This document shows, piece after piece, positions 45,098 to 52,984 of a stretch of 64,000 nt of DNA (within the stretch, counting starts at the first letter, position 1; every line of letters begins with the position of its first letter). Below the pieces are notes generated by a model. That model was given only the letters and a program-made list of their open reading frames with translations, was not told the DNA's origin and did not search any database. The translations under genes were made by a program, and so were the position numbers. Location of the stretch: the NCBI GenBank assembly GCA_028280445.1, contig JANQLU010000052.1:84403-148402 (forward strand). The letters run 5' to 3'. This stretch comes from Pirellulaceae bacterium (GTDB taxonomy: Bacteria > Planctomycetota > Planctomycetia > Pirellulales > Pirellulaceae).

Positions 45098-46126
45098 ATG
45101 GGTCTCTCGTTTTCCGAGTGTATTACGGTGGTGACCAAGCCGAGTCGGCGAAGAAAGCTGAGCAAGCGGTGGTCGACGCAAGGCGCGTTTTCGACAGGCA
45201 TGTCGTATCGAGCCCAAAATTATGCCGTGCAACAAATGGGATTTATGGAAGCGGTCAAAGTCGGCAATGAAGCCGAGTTGGCGGATTTGATGGAAGATGC
45301 AGAGGAGATGTTCGCACTGAAACAAGTCGCTGCTGAAGAACAAAAAAACACGGCGGCGATCAACCAAATCAGCAAAGCACTCAAAGAGATCTTGCCCGTC
45401 AGTCGAATCGAACGCAACGACGTTCCCACCTACCGTTTCAAATCGTCGAAAGTTGTGGTCGTCATCGGACCTGACGGCTTGGTCGCGAACGTCGCCAAGT
45501 ATGCAACGGGAATTCCAATCATCGGCGTCAATCCCGACCCACAACAAAACCAAGGGATCCTGGTTCCTTTCTCGGCCGACGACACCGCGCGACTGGTTCG
45601 TAAAGTCCTCGACAAAAAAGCTCGTATTCGGAAAGTTACGCTGGCGAAAGTTGTGACTAACGACGAGCAATCGATGTTGGCGTTCAACGATTTTTTTGTG
45701 GGCACCGATTCGCACGTGTCCGCAAGGTACTCGCTGGACGTTGACGATATCACCGAACAGCAATCGTCCAGTGGCATTGTCATTTCAACCGGTGCCGGTT
45801 CAACAGGTTGGCTTTCATCGATTTTCAATATGGTCAACGGCGTGAATCGCGTTTCAGGAACAGAGTCATGCCAGCCTATCCAATTCAATGCCGATAGCCA
45901 GCAACTTTTCTGGTGCGTTCGAGAACCGTTTATCAGCCCGGCAACTAAAGCGGAGCGAGTCTGCGGCTACATCCGCGCTGGAAGCGAAATGAAAATTGGA
46001 TCGCAAATGGCCGAAAACGGCGTCATCTTTTCCGATGGCATCGAGCAAGATTCGATTGAGTTCAACACTGGGACCATCGCTCGATTTACCGTCGCCGATC
46101 AAAAAGCGTTGTTGGTGACGGGCTGA
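45098..46126 (+). CDS. NAD-kinase-like protein with N-terminal extension
   Basis: 342 residues. The last 230 resemble NAD kinases: VVVIGPDGLVANVAK near 117-131 (canonical GGDGT becomes GPDGL but keeps the Asp), GVNPDP, an FNDFFVG segment (NE/D motif) and ISTGAGSTGW near 230. The first 110 residues form an extra helical domain not found in standard NAD kinases. The variant glycine motif raises the possibility of a different substrate (another diphosphate-linked molecule or a sphingosine/diacylglycerol-type lipid). Coupling to the SPFH gene suggests membrane-related work. Confidence 0.72.
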   Translation: MGLSFSECITVVTKPSRRRKLSKRWSTQGAFSTGMSYRAQNYAVQQMGFMEAVKVGNEAELADLMEDAEEMFALKQVAAEEQKNTAAINQISKALKEILPVSRIERNDVPTYRFKSSKVVVVIGPDGLVANVAKYATGIPIIGVNPDPQQNQGILVPFSADDTARLVRKVLDKKARIRKVTLAKVVTNDEQSMLAFNDFFVGTDSHVSARYSLDVDDITEQQSSSGIVISTGAGSTGWLSSIFNMVNGVNRVSGTESCQPIQFNADSQQLFWCVREPFISPATKAERVCGYIRAGSEMKIGSQMAENGVIFSDGIEQDSIEFNTGTIARFTVADQKALLVTG

Positions 46127-46169
46127 TGTTTTGTTTGATGGAACTTCTTGTTGGTATGCTGAGAAAGCT

Positions 46170-46309
46170 CACGCAGAGGCGCGGAGACGCAGAGAAGAGA
46201 GTGAATACGAATTAATAAAAAAGATACGAACAGTCCTTCAAAGAAAACGTGGCTGCTCCAATTTGTTGTTTCTCAAAAAAATTCTCTGCGTCTCTCCGCC
46301 TCTGCGTGA
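46170..46309. repeat. Long inverted repeat (family G)
   Basis: Left arm CACGCAGAGGCGCGGAGACG and right arm CGTCTCTCCGCCTCTGCGTG with about 85 bases between. Very similar hairpins are known from many bacterial genomes, including planctomycetes; here a single copy lies between two plus-strand genes. Confidence 0.85.
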
Positions 46310-46500
46310 ACCTTTTCATCTAGATCTTGTCAGCGCAGTTTTCGATCGTCATTTTTCAATGGTGAAATTCTCAGCGTGAAAGTGATTTACATCACTGGAT
46401 TGGCGATTCGAGCATCTCCCCCTTGTCGAAAACCGAATACTATTGAAATTCAATAGAGATCGAAATTTTCTTTTATCGGGTATACGAGACTGGCAACCAG

Positions 46501-47511
46501 ATGGGCATCGGAGAAATAGCTGCATTGACCACCGCTTTTTTGTGGACAATCTCCAGCTTTGTCTGGGGACGGGTCAAGTTGACAGCGTTCGAATTGAACA
46601 TCTGTAAAAACCTGGTCGCCACGATCCTTCTGGGACTTCACATCGCCGTGATGCTCGGCCTGAATATTTTTATATCGCCGAGTGAAACTGCTGGAAACGA
46701 TGGGCAGGGGCAAGTGGCCGCAGTTGCGGCAAACGACTCCACGAAAGCTCCCAGCGAGGTTTCCCCGAGTGAATCGAAGATGTTTCGTCTGGCCGCGTCG
46801 CCCGAGGCATGGTTTTGGCTGAGCCTCAGCGGGATCATTGGCATCGTCGTTGGTGACACATGTTTTTTTCGCAGCCTGCAAATCCTTGGACCGCGCCGAT
46901 CGTTGGTGGTGGCGACAACTTCGCCAATTTTTGCGGTCACAATGGGTTGGTTGTTACTCGACGAGTACTTGGAGATTTACAAATTGTTCGGCATTTTGTT
47001 GACAGTCGCTGGGATCTCGATTGTTGTCGGAGAAAAAAAAGGACAGATCGAGGCGCTCGATCTTTATCCAGGTCCGCAATCCACCGGTATCGGCCTTGGT
47101 TTGTGTGCAGCCGGGTGTCAGGCGATTGGATTGGCATTTTCCAAAATGGGAATGGAAATTGACAACTGTTCGCCCCTGGAGGCAACATTCATCCGAATTC
47201 TGTTTGCTGCCCTTTGTTCATTTGCCGTGTTGGTCGGCCGTAAAAAGGTGGCAGAATTTTTTAAACGCGTTTTGAAATTCGATACTTTAAAAAATGTATT
47301 CCTGGCGGCCTCGCTTGGAACTTGGCTAGGGATTTGGTTGAGCCAAGTGGCGGTTCAGAAAACAGATATTGGCATTGCCCAAACGCTGTTATCGACCAGT
47401 CCATTGTTTGCGATACCGATCGTTTTTTTCGTTCAAGGTCACCGCACCTCGGCGTTTGCCATTGGTGGAACCCTGATCGCCTTATGCGGCATCGCAACCA
47501 TCGTTTGGTAG
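46501..47511 (+). CDS. EamA/DMT-family membrane transporter
   Basis: 336 residues with about ten predicted transmembrane helices in two EamA halves (about 1-150 and 190-336), each with the family pattern SxxxGxxxxDxxFFxxL-like in the first half (SLSGIIGIVVGDTCFFRSL) and a closing GGTLIALCGIATIV in the second. A cytoplasmic or periplasmic loop of about 50 residues rich in Ser/Glu (about 60-95) is an insertion. DMT transporters export metabolites or drugs; substrate not predictable. Confidence 0.87.
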   Translation: MGIGEIAALTTAFLWTISSFVWGRVKLTAFELNICKNLVATILLGLHIAVMLGLNIFISPSETAGNDGQGQVAAVAANDSTKAPSEVSPSESKMFRLAASPEAWFWLSLSGIIGIVVGDTCFFRSLQILGPRRSLVVATTSPIFAVTMGWLLLDEYLEIYKLFGILLTVAGISIVVGEKKGQIEALDLYPGPQSTGIGLGLCAAGCQAIGLAFSKMGMEIDNCSPLEATFIRILFAALCSFAVLVGRKKVAEFFKRVLKFDTLKNVFLAASLGTWLGIWLSQVAVQKTDIGIAQTLLSTSPLFAIPIVFFVQGHRTSAFAIGGTLIALCGIATIVW

Positions 47512-47602
47512 TGCATGGAGGCGAGGTAAGAGGGACGAGTCGCGAGAAAACCACTCGCCCAGCGCCTTCGTGCTTGTATGCCTTAACTGAAACGGTCAAA
47601 AA

Positions 47603-48328
47603 CTACCAGGCGCCTTCGAAACCTTCGTCGTCGCCCTGCTCACCTTCCTTGGCTTCGAGACATGTACCTAAACGCAAACGCAAATCTTCAAATTCGGTTT
47701 GATACTTTTGCGTTGACGAATGCACGTGTTCCGCTTCGGTAATAAATCGGATCGAAGGATCGTTTTGAATACCGGCCGAATTCATCAAGTCTTCGAACCC
47801 ACCAAGGGGTTCACCGTACATGATTAACAGTTTGTGTTCATCAAACTGGATCTCTTGAGGAATATTCGGGTTGAGAACAGCGATCCCGGTACAGCCGTCG
47901 TTGGTCAACAGATCTTCGTACTCCCACAAAATGCTGGTCAGCACGGGCATGTCGATATGTTCGCGATACAAATCGACATGTCCGGAAATTGCGTGGTCGT
48001 GGCTGGTTTCCAAGACAACGTCTACCGTATCTCCGAGTCGTCGTACCATTTCCATAAATAGGGGAAACAGTTTTTCCTTGGAGACAGCGGCCATCAATAC
48101 GGGGACTTCCATTTTGGTATCTTCGTCCACGTATAGCTCGTGTCGATAACCTTCGGTCGGTTGAATCTGGAGATCCATCGATGGTCGAACCGCATCGGTC
48201 AGCTCGAAATCGCCATATTTGGAAATTTCAAAATGTGATTGCACATCGGCGGAAGCGTTTTGGCGAGACGAGACAGCGCCCAAACTGTGCTCAAACACAT
48301 CCTGAAAAAACTGTTGCAAAAAACTCAT
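47603..48328 (-). CDS. Hypothetical conserved-looking protein
   Basis: 241 residues, acidic, no signal peptide, no recognised motif. Predicted mixed alpha/beta fold (VPVLMAAVSKEKLFPLFMEMV, VLTSILWEYEDLLTND). It is divergent from the ubiquitin-like operon with a 467-base gap between the two starts. It may or may not be related to that operon. The C-terminus is strongly acidic with repeated Glu/Gly. Confidence 0.6.
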   Translation of the reverse strand: MSFLQQFFQDVFEHSLGAVSSRQNASADVQSHFEISKYGDFELTDAVRPSMDLQIQPTEGYRHELYVDEDTKMEVPVLMAAVSKEKLFPLFMEMVRRLGDTVDVVLETSHDHAISGHVDLYREHIDMPVLTSILWEYEDLLTNDGCTGIAVLNPNIPQEIQFDEHKLLIMYGEPLGGFEDLMNSAGIQNDPSIRFITEAEHVHSSTQKYQTEFEDLRLRLGTCLEAKEGEQGDDEGFEGAW

Positions 48329-48795
48329 TTGTTTCGGCTCGGAATTTTCCGTAATTGTGTGGTCGTTGAACCAAAATCTAGGTCACAAACACGACTGAAA
48401 CCGCAACCACATGAAATTGCCCGAAACATCTTTCTGTTTTCATTTAACAGATTGAAAAAACCCCTAATTTCGTCACGATCTGTCAAAATCGCGGCCCCTG
48501 CCCTGCCCGGCTGTCCTTTCCAGGCCAATTTGCCGAGCAAAAATTAACGGAATTGGGGTGAGCGGTAAAAATAGCCAGACCAGAGCAGTTTTACGCGATT
48601 TCCTTGGGAACGCCCCGAACTGTTTCCCAAAAACACTGGAACAGGCAAAAATTAAGGCTAATATTAGGGTCTCGTGATCGAATAGCGCTGCAAACGCTGA
48701 AAAAACGGGGAATTCGGAGTATTCGTTGAGGCTCATACTTTTCGGCGTACGTAGAAACATAGAAAATTGAGGCAAGCAAACCAGAGGAGATGCAC
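48329..48795. other. Leader region upstream of the ubiquitin-like operon
   Basis: 467 bases between divergent genes. No hairpin of families A-G and no strong sigma-70 pair. A candidate -35 TTGAGG near 48726 is followed after 16 bases by TACGTA. A strong ribosome site (AGAGGAG) closes the stretch at 48783-48789. Confidence 0.35.
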
Positions 48796-49083
48796 ATGTC
48801 CGATGCGGGCACGACACAAGGGACACGGGTCACATTTCTAGACCAAACCGGCGCTAAATCGGTCGAAGCTGTCGTATCTGATACCGTTATTGTCAAACGA
48901 ATTCTGCCAAACATCATTACCAAGATGAATTTGCCGGTCGTTGGCCCTGATGGACAGCCGATGAGTTACAGCCTCGATCACAAAGAAGGCGGCAAACGGC
49001 TCCATGAAAACCAAACGCTGATTCAGGCGCAAGTGGCCGATGGCGATCACTTGATCATTTACCCTGAAATTGTTGCGGGTTAA
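48796..49083 (+). CDS. Ubiquitin-like modifier (YukD/EsaB-like beta-grasp protein)
   Basis: 95 residues from ATG 48796, chosen over ATG 48790 because AGAGGAG (48783-48789) lies six bases before the former and directly abuts the latter. The fold pattern is beta-beta-alpha-beta-beta: RVTFLDQTG, SVEAVVSDTVIVKRILPNII, then YSLDHKEGGKRLHENQTL and a closing DGDHLIIYP strand, as in YukD/EsaB-type ubiquitin relatives. The chain ends EIVAG, with a single C-terminal Gly and no extra residues, so it can be activated without prior cleavage. It is the first gene of the seven-gene operon and the probable conjugated modifier. Confidence 0.85.
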   Translation: MSDAGTTQGTRVTFLDQTGAKSVEAVVSDTVIVKRILPNIITKMNLPVVGPDGQPMSYSLDHKEGGKRLHENQTLIQAQVADGDHLIIYPEIVAG

Positions 49084-49094
49084 CGAGAATTCGA

Positions 49095-49772
49095 ATGAGG
49101 CAGTCACCTCGTGTTCGTCGACTTCATGCCGATCATGAATCGATGAAAAAATTGGAACGTGAAAGTACGATTATTTCGTACAACGCGATGCGCAATCCAC
49201 CCGATTTGTACCACGTGGTTTTTCGTGGCGTCGGCGTGTGGAAAATGCCCACCGGGGAAATCTGCCTGCGCAACGTCCACGAAGTGACGATTGAATTGGC
49301 CGCGGCTTACCCTCGGCTGATTCCCAATCTGTCCTGGCGAACACCGATTTTTCATCCCAACATCTCGTCCAGCGGTGTTGTGTGTCTCGGTGGTTATGGA
49401 ACCAATTGGGTGCCCAGCCTGACCCTCGATGAGCTGTGTAACATGTTGTGGGACATGATCCGTTTCAAAAACTACGATACGGAAAGTCCCTACAACAAAG
49501 ATGCGGCAATTTGGGCGCGAACACAAACTCAATTTGTGTTCCCACTCGACGAGCGATCACTGCGCAACCAGATCTCCGGTGAATCAACGACGGGACAAGC
49601 GGCACCGATTCGAAATGTCGAACCACCGCCAGTGGTTGGGGCACCCGTCAGTCCGTACAACAAACCGGTTGCGGAACCGTCGGCGATTTCCAGCGATGAA
49701 ATTCAAATTGTAAGTACTTCGGTGGTCGATGAATCTGAACGTGATGACGACGACATCATGTTCATTAACTGA
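49095..49772 (+). CDS. E2-like (UBC-fold) conjugating enzyme with catalytic Cys
   Basis: 225 residues. The UBC core is at about 60-145: YPRLIPNLSWRTPIFHPNIS (72-91) with the HPN motif at 87-89, the catalytic Cys97 in VVCLGG, NWVPSLTLDEL (104-114) and SPYNKDAAIW (131-140), a close match to eukaryotic E2 order. It should accept the modifier from the E1 as a thioester on Cys97. A disordered tail (about 160-225) ends with two hydrophobic patches flanked by acid: EIQIVS (202-207) and DDDDIMFIN (217-225), SIM-like. It begins 11 bases after the modifier gene; the ribosome site is weak, so translation may be coupled. Confidence 0.88.
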   Translation: MRQSPRVRRLHADHESMKKLERESTIISYNAMRNPPDLYHVVFRGVGVWKMPTGEICLRNVHEVTIELAAAYPRLIPNLSWRTPIFHPNISSSGVVCLGGYGTNWVPSLTLDELCNMLWDMIRFKNYDTESPYNKDAAIWARTQTQFVFPLDERSLRNQISGESTTGQAAPIRNVEPPPVVGAPVSPYNKPVAEPSAISSDEIQIVSTSVVDESERDDDDIMFIN

Positions 49773-49825
49773 TCCTCCTGTCATCAAAAAATCGGAACAG
49801 CAGCGAATTCTGGCTCGGTGCAGTC

Positions 49826-50413
49826 ATGCAAAATCTGGAAATTGAACCGACTTTCAAGAAAATGCCCAGCCTCGTGGGACGCCGGAAAGCCAGCGCGATC
49901 GGTTCGATTGCTCCCGGCACACTGGTGGTATTCGTTGACGAAGCGACATTGGAACAGATCCTGCAATACTCCGAGCGCGATCAACAACGTGAAATCGGCG
50001 GGTTTTTGATCGGCAACGTCTATCACGACAATCACCGTTATATTCATCTCAAACATTTTTTACCGGCAGCGAACACCGATTCGCGGCCCGGTTCGGTGAC
50101 TTTTACCCACGAAACATGGCAGCGGCTCAATCATCAGATTGAATCCAGTTTTCCCAACGAGCGCGTTATTGGCTGGCATCACACGCATCCGGCCATGGGA
50201 ATATTCCTGTCCAGCTACGATCGGTTTATCCACGAGAACTTTTTTGGACTGCCGTGGCAGATTGCGATGGTTGTCGACCCTTGCCAACAGCAATTCGGAA
50301 TCTTCCAATGGAGTATCGGGGACAATCAGCGAGAGTTGATCAACAACGGATTCGTTGTCGTCCCTGACAAAAAACAAAATCGCAGATTACGAAATTACAG
50401 AACCGAACACTGA
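49826..50413 (+). CDS. JAB/JAMM metallopeptidase, soluble (putative deconjugase)
   Basis: 195 residues, no membrane helix. The JAMM motif is complete: Glu56 (REIGGF), then GWHHTHP with His119 and His121, and the H-x7-S-x2-D spacing to Ser129 and Asp132. The N-terminal 30 residues are basic. In eukaryotes JAMM proteases cleave isopeptide bonds of ubiquitin and Nedd8. Here, with a modifier that already ends in Gly, removal from targets is the more likely role. It lies between E2 and E1; gaps are 53 and 7 bases. Confidence 0.87.
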   Translation: MQNLEIEPTFKKMPSLVGRRKASAIGSIAPGTLVVFVDEATLEQILQYSERDQQREIGGFLIGNVYHDNHRYIHLKHFLPAANTDSRPGSVTFTHETWQRLNHQIESSFPNERVIGWHHTHPAMGIFLSSYDRFIHENFFGLPWQIAMVVDPCQQQFGIFQWSIGDNQRELINNGFVVVPDKKQNRRLRNYRTEH

Positions 50414-50420
50414 TTCACGA

Positions 50421-51596
50421 ATGCCTGAACCTGCTCCGTTTGTCATTAGCGATAATGACCGCTATTCGCGCTTTCAACTCATTGCCTGGTGGGACCAGAA
50501 CAAAATTGCTGCGGCAAAAATCTTTGTCGTCGGTGCCGGTGCGTTAGGCAACGAAGTCATCAAAAATCTGGCGCTGCTGGGCGTCGGAACCATTTACGTC
50601 GTTGACCTCGATGAAATCGAACATTCCAATTTGAGTCGCTCGGTGATGTTCCGCACGGACGATGCGGGGCAATCCAAAGCCCATGTGGTTGCTCGTCGTG
50701 CCATGGAAATCAACCCGGACGTCAATGTATATCCGATTCGCGGCAACGTCATTACAGATATTGGACTTGGCTTGTTTCGCGACGTGGACGTTGTGATTGG
50801 TTGCCTCGATAATCGCGAAGCCCGTTTGTGGGTTAATCGATGTTGCTGGAAAGTCGGTACGCCTTGGGTCGACGGTGGAATTCAGGAGATTAATGGAGTC
50901 GCCAAAGTCTTTGTTCCGCCCAATGGTTCGTGCTACGAATGTACGATGACCGAAAACGACTATCGCCTGATCCAGTTGCGATACAGTTGTCCCCTACTCT
51001 CTCAAGAAGACATGTTGGCGGGCAAAGTTCCGACAGCTCCAACCATTTCATCGATCATTGGCGGGTTACAAGTTCAAGAAGCACTCAAATTGATTCATGA
51101 AATGCCGTCGGCGGAAAGCTCGGCGCTGGTTTTCAATGGTATTGCCAACCAGTTTTATCAGACCAAATATCCACGCCGCGAAGATTGTTTGAGCCACGAT
51201 TTTTACGAAACAATTGAATCTTGTGATTTGAGCTATCAAAATAGTGCCAACGAATTGTTAGCATGGGCCCAAGAAAAACACGGGCAGCATGCTTGGTCGA
51301 TTGAGTTGGATCGCGATTTGCTTTTGCAATTGCATTGCGTGCAATGCGACAAAACAAAACCAATGGGACGGCCGCTTCAGTCGGTCAATATTGCCGAAGC
51401 CGAATGTGACGGTTGCGGCCAGACCATGCGGCCCGAAACAACCTGTCGAATCGAACTGGATAGCGAATTGTCAAATCGAAAACTTTCTGAACTGACAATT
51501 CCTCCGTTTGATATCATTCGACTGACCTACGAACATTCGGTTGTGTTCGCACAACTCACCAACGACGACACGTATTATCAGAACCAGAAACATTAA
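50421..51596 (+). CDS. ThiF/E1-like activating enzyme with zinc ribbon
   Basis: 391 residues from ATG 50421 (an in-frame TTG at 50355 would overlap the JAMM gene by 59 bases). The adenylation domain has GAGALG (38-43), Asp62/Asp64, NLSR with Arg73, Lys86 and CLDN with Asp130. Cys190 (RYSCPLL) aligns with the catalytic Cys that takes the modifier as thioester in ThiF/MoeB/E1, just before VPTAPTISSIIGGLQ. An added C-terminal zinc ribbon (CVQC at 306-309, CDGC at 329-332) and a small strand-rich end (about 345-380) may dock the E2 as the UFD of eukaryotic E1s does; that is inference. It overlaps the next gene by one base. Confidence 0.9.
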   Translation: MPEPAPFVISDNDRYSRFQLIAWWDQNKIAAAKIFVVGAGALGNEVIKNLALLGVGTIYVVDLDEIEHSNLSRSVMFRTDDAGQSKAHVVARRAMEINPDVNVYPIRGNVITDIGLGLFRDVDVVIGCLDNREARLWVNRCCWKVGTPWVDGGIQEINGVAKVFVPPNGSCYECTMTENDYRLIQLRYSCPLLSQEDMLAGKVPTAPTISSIIGGLQVQEALKLIHEMPSAESSALVFNGIANQFYQTKYPRREDCLSHDFYETIESCDLSYQNSANELLAWAQEKHGQHAWSIELDRDLLLQLHCVQCDKTKPMGRPLQSVNIAEAECDGCGQTMRPETTCRIELDSELSNRKLSELTIPPFDIIRLTYEHSVVFAQLTNDDTYYQNQKH

Positions 51597-52984
51597 TGGA
51601 CTCAGGCATTGAATTTGGCGAAGTTCAACACCAGAAGCCTGATGAGGCTTTGAGGCCGGACGAAGATCCGCGCATGTGTGTTATTCCTGTCGGAGAAATT
51701 GATCCCGACAATTTGCCAATTTTTGTCGAGCTCGACGTCATGCGCGATATGGAAGGCCATGCGCGTACCAATACAAATGTGGAATTGGGCGGCGTCATGT
51801 TGGGCCATCAGTTCCACGACAAAGACGACCGACCATTCGTTCTGGTGACCGACTGCCTGCGGGCCGAACACTACGAAGCGACCAAAGGCAGCTTTAAATT
51901 TACTCATGAAACATGGCAAACCATCTCTCGCCAGCGGGATCTGTATCCCGAAGGAGTTCAGATGGTGGGTTGGTATCATACGCACCCAGATTGGGGCGTG
52001 TTTTTGTCCGGCATGGATTTGTTCATCTGCGACAATTTCTTCAATCGTCCGTTAGACGTGGCACTGGTCATCGACCCCTGTCGCGACGACCGCGGATGGT
52101 TTCAATGGAATGTTGACAAACCGAACGAAACCCAACGTACCGCCGGATTTTTTCTGTACGCCAGTCGTTTTCGACAAAACGAACTGGAATACTTTTCAAA
52201 CCTTTATCAAGGAACTGTCACTATGGCTGCTGATCCTCGATACAACCAAATGGCTTACCCGTCTGGTGGAAATTCAACAATCAATCTGAACGACCAGCGA
52301 ACCCCGGTTCAGAACATTGCCATCATGGCCATGTTGACGATGCAAATGATCGTGCTGTCGGTCATCGCTTGGAAAATGATGTCACCCACCACGGCCAACT
52401 CGGACAAAATCGACAAAATTGAAAACTCCGTAGCCGCGCTGGCCGATGGACGCAATCAGCAAGCCCGCGACGAAGCTTATCAAGCGATCCTCAACAAAAT
52501 GACCGAGGGCAAAACCGACAAAAAAGATTTCGCGACGCTGTTGTCGGACGCCACCGAAAAATCTCAAAACAGACAAACGCAGCTCGAAGCCCAAACGCAG
52601 TACTCAACCCTGCTAAAACGTGATAAATCGAAACTAAACAGCGATTTGAGCGCGCTCAAAAGCAAATATTCGACCGCTCGCAAAACCATTACTGCGAAAA
52701 ACAAAAAAATTGATGCGTTGGAAAAGGAAAAAGGGAAAAAGTCGAATATTTTGTGGATCGCCGGCGGCGGATTCCTGCTGATCTTGCTCGGCGGCATTGG
52801 CGGATATCTGGCTCGACATTACACGCAAATCGGAGATGAACTCGAAGATTCGGAGGCGACTGACGAATACCCAAATGAAAATCAGGAAAACAGTCAGGAT
52901 GTGATCTCATTTGGACAATCCAGTGAAGTCACTGACGAAGAGGAAGCGCCAGAAACCGAAAATCCGGAACAACCCCATGAGTAA
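51596..52984 (+). CDS. Membrane-anchored JAB/JAMM metallopeptidase
   Basis: 462 residues. The JAMM domain (about 40-200) has Glu63 (VELGGV), His128-x-His130, Ser138 and Asp141, complete as in the soluble paralogue. Beyond it lie a transmembrane helix (about 239-260), a long coiled coil (about 270-382), a second helix (about 385-406) and an acidic tail of 56 residues. The topology places the peptidase and the tail on the cytoplasmic side if the coiled coil is outside. It starts at the last base of the E1 stop (TAATG), so translation is coupled. It implies that deconjugation happens at the membrane. Confidence 0.87.
   Translation: MDSGIEFGEVQHQKPDEALRPDEDPRMCVIPVGEIDPDNLPIFVELDVMRDMEGHARTNTNVELGGVMLGHQFHDKDDRPFVLVTDCLRAEHYEATKGSFKFTHETWQTISRQRDLYPEGVQMVGWYHTHPDWGVFLSGMDLFICDNFFNRPLDVALVIDPCRDDRGWFQWNVDKPNETQRTAGFFLYASRFRQNELEYFSNLYQGTVTMAADPRYNQMAYPSGGNSTINLNDQRTPVQNIAIMAMLTMQMIVLSVIAWKMMSPTTANSDKIDKIENSVAALADGRNQQARDEAYQAILNKMTEGKTDKKDFATLLSDATEKSQNRQTQLEAQTQYSTLLKRDKSKLNSDLSALKSKYSTARKTITAKNKKIDALEKEKGKKSNILWIAGGGFLLILLGGIGGYLARHYTQIGDELEDSEATDEYPNENQENSQDVISFGQSSEVTDEEEAPETENPEQPHE

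Noticed and set aside
48796..49083. Modifier as a ThiS/MoaD sulfur carrier
   Set aside because: No thiamine or molybdopterin genes are adjacent, the neighbours are E2 and RING proteins, and the C-terminus is AG rather than GG; sulfur transfer remains possible but is less likely.
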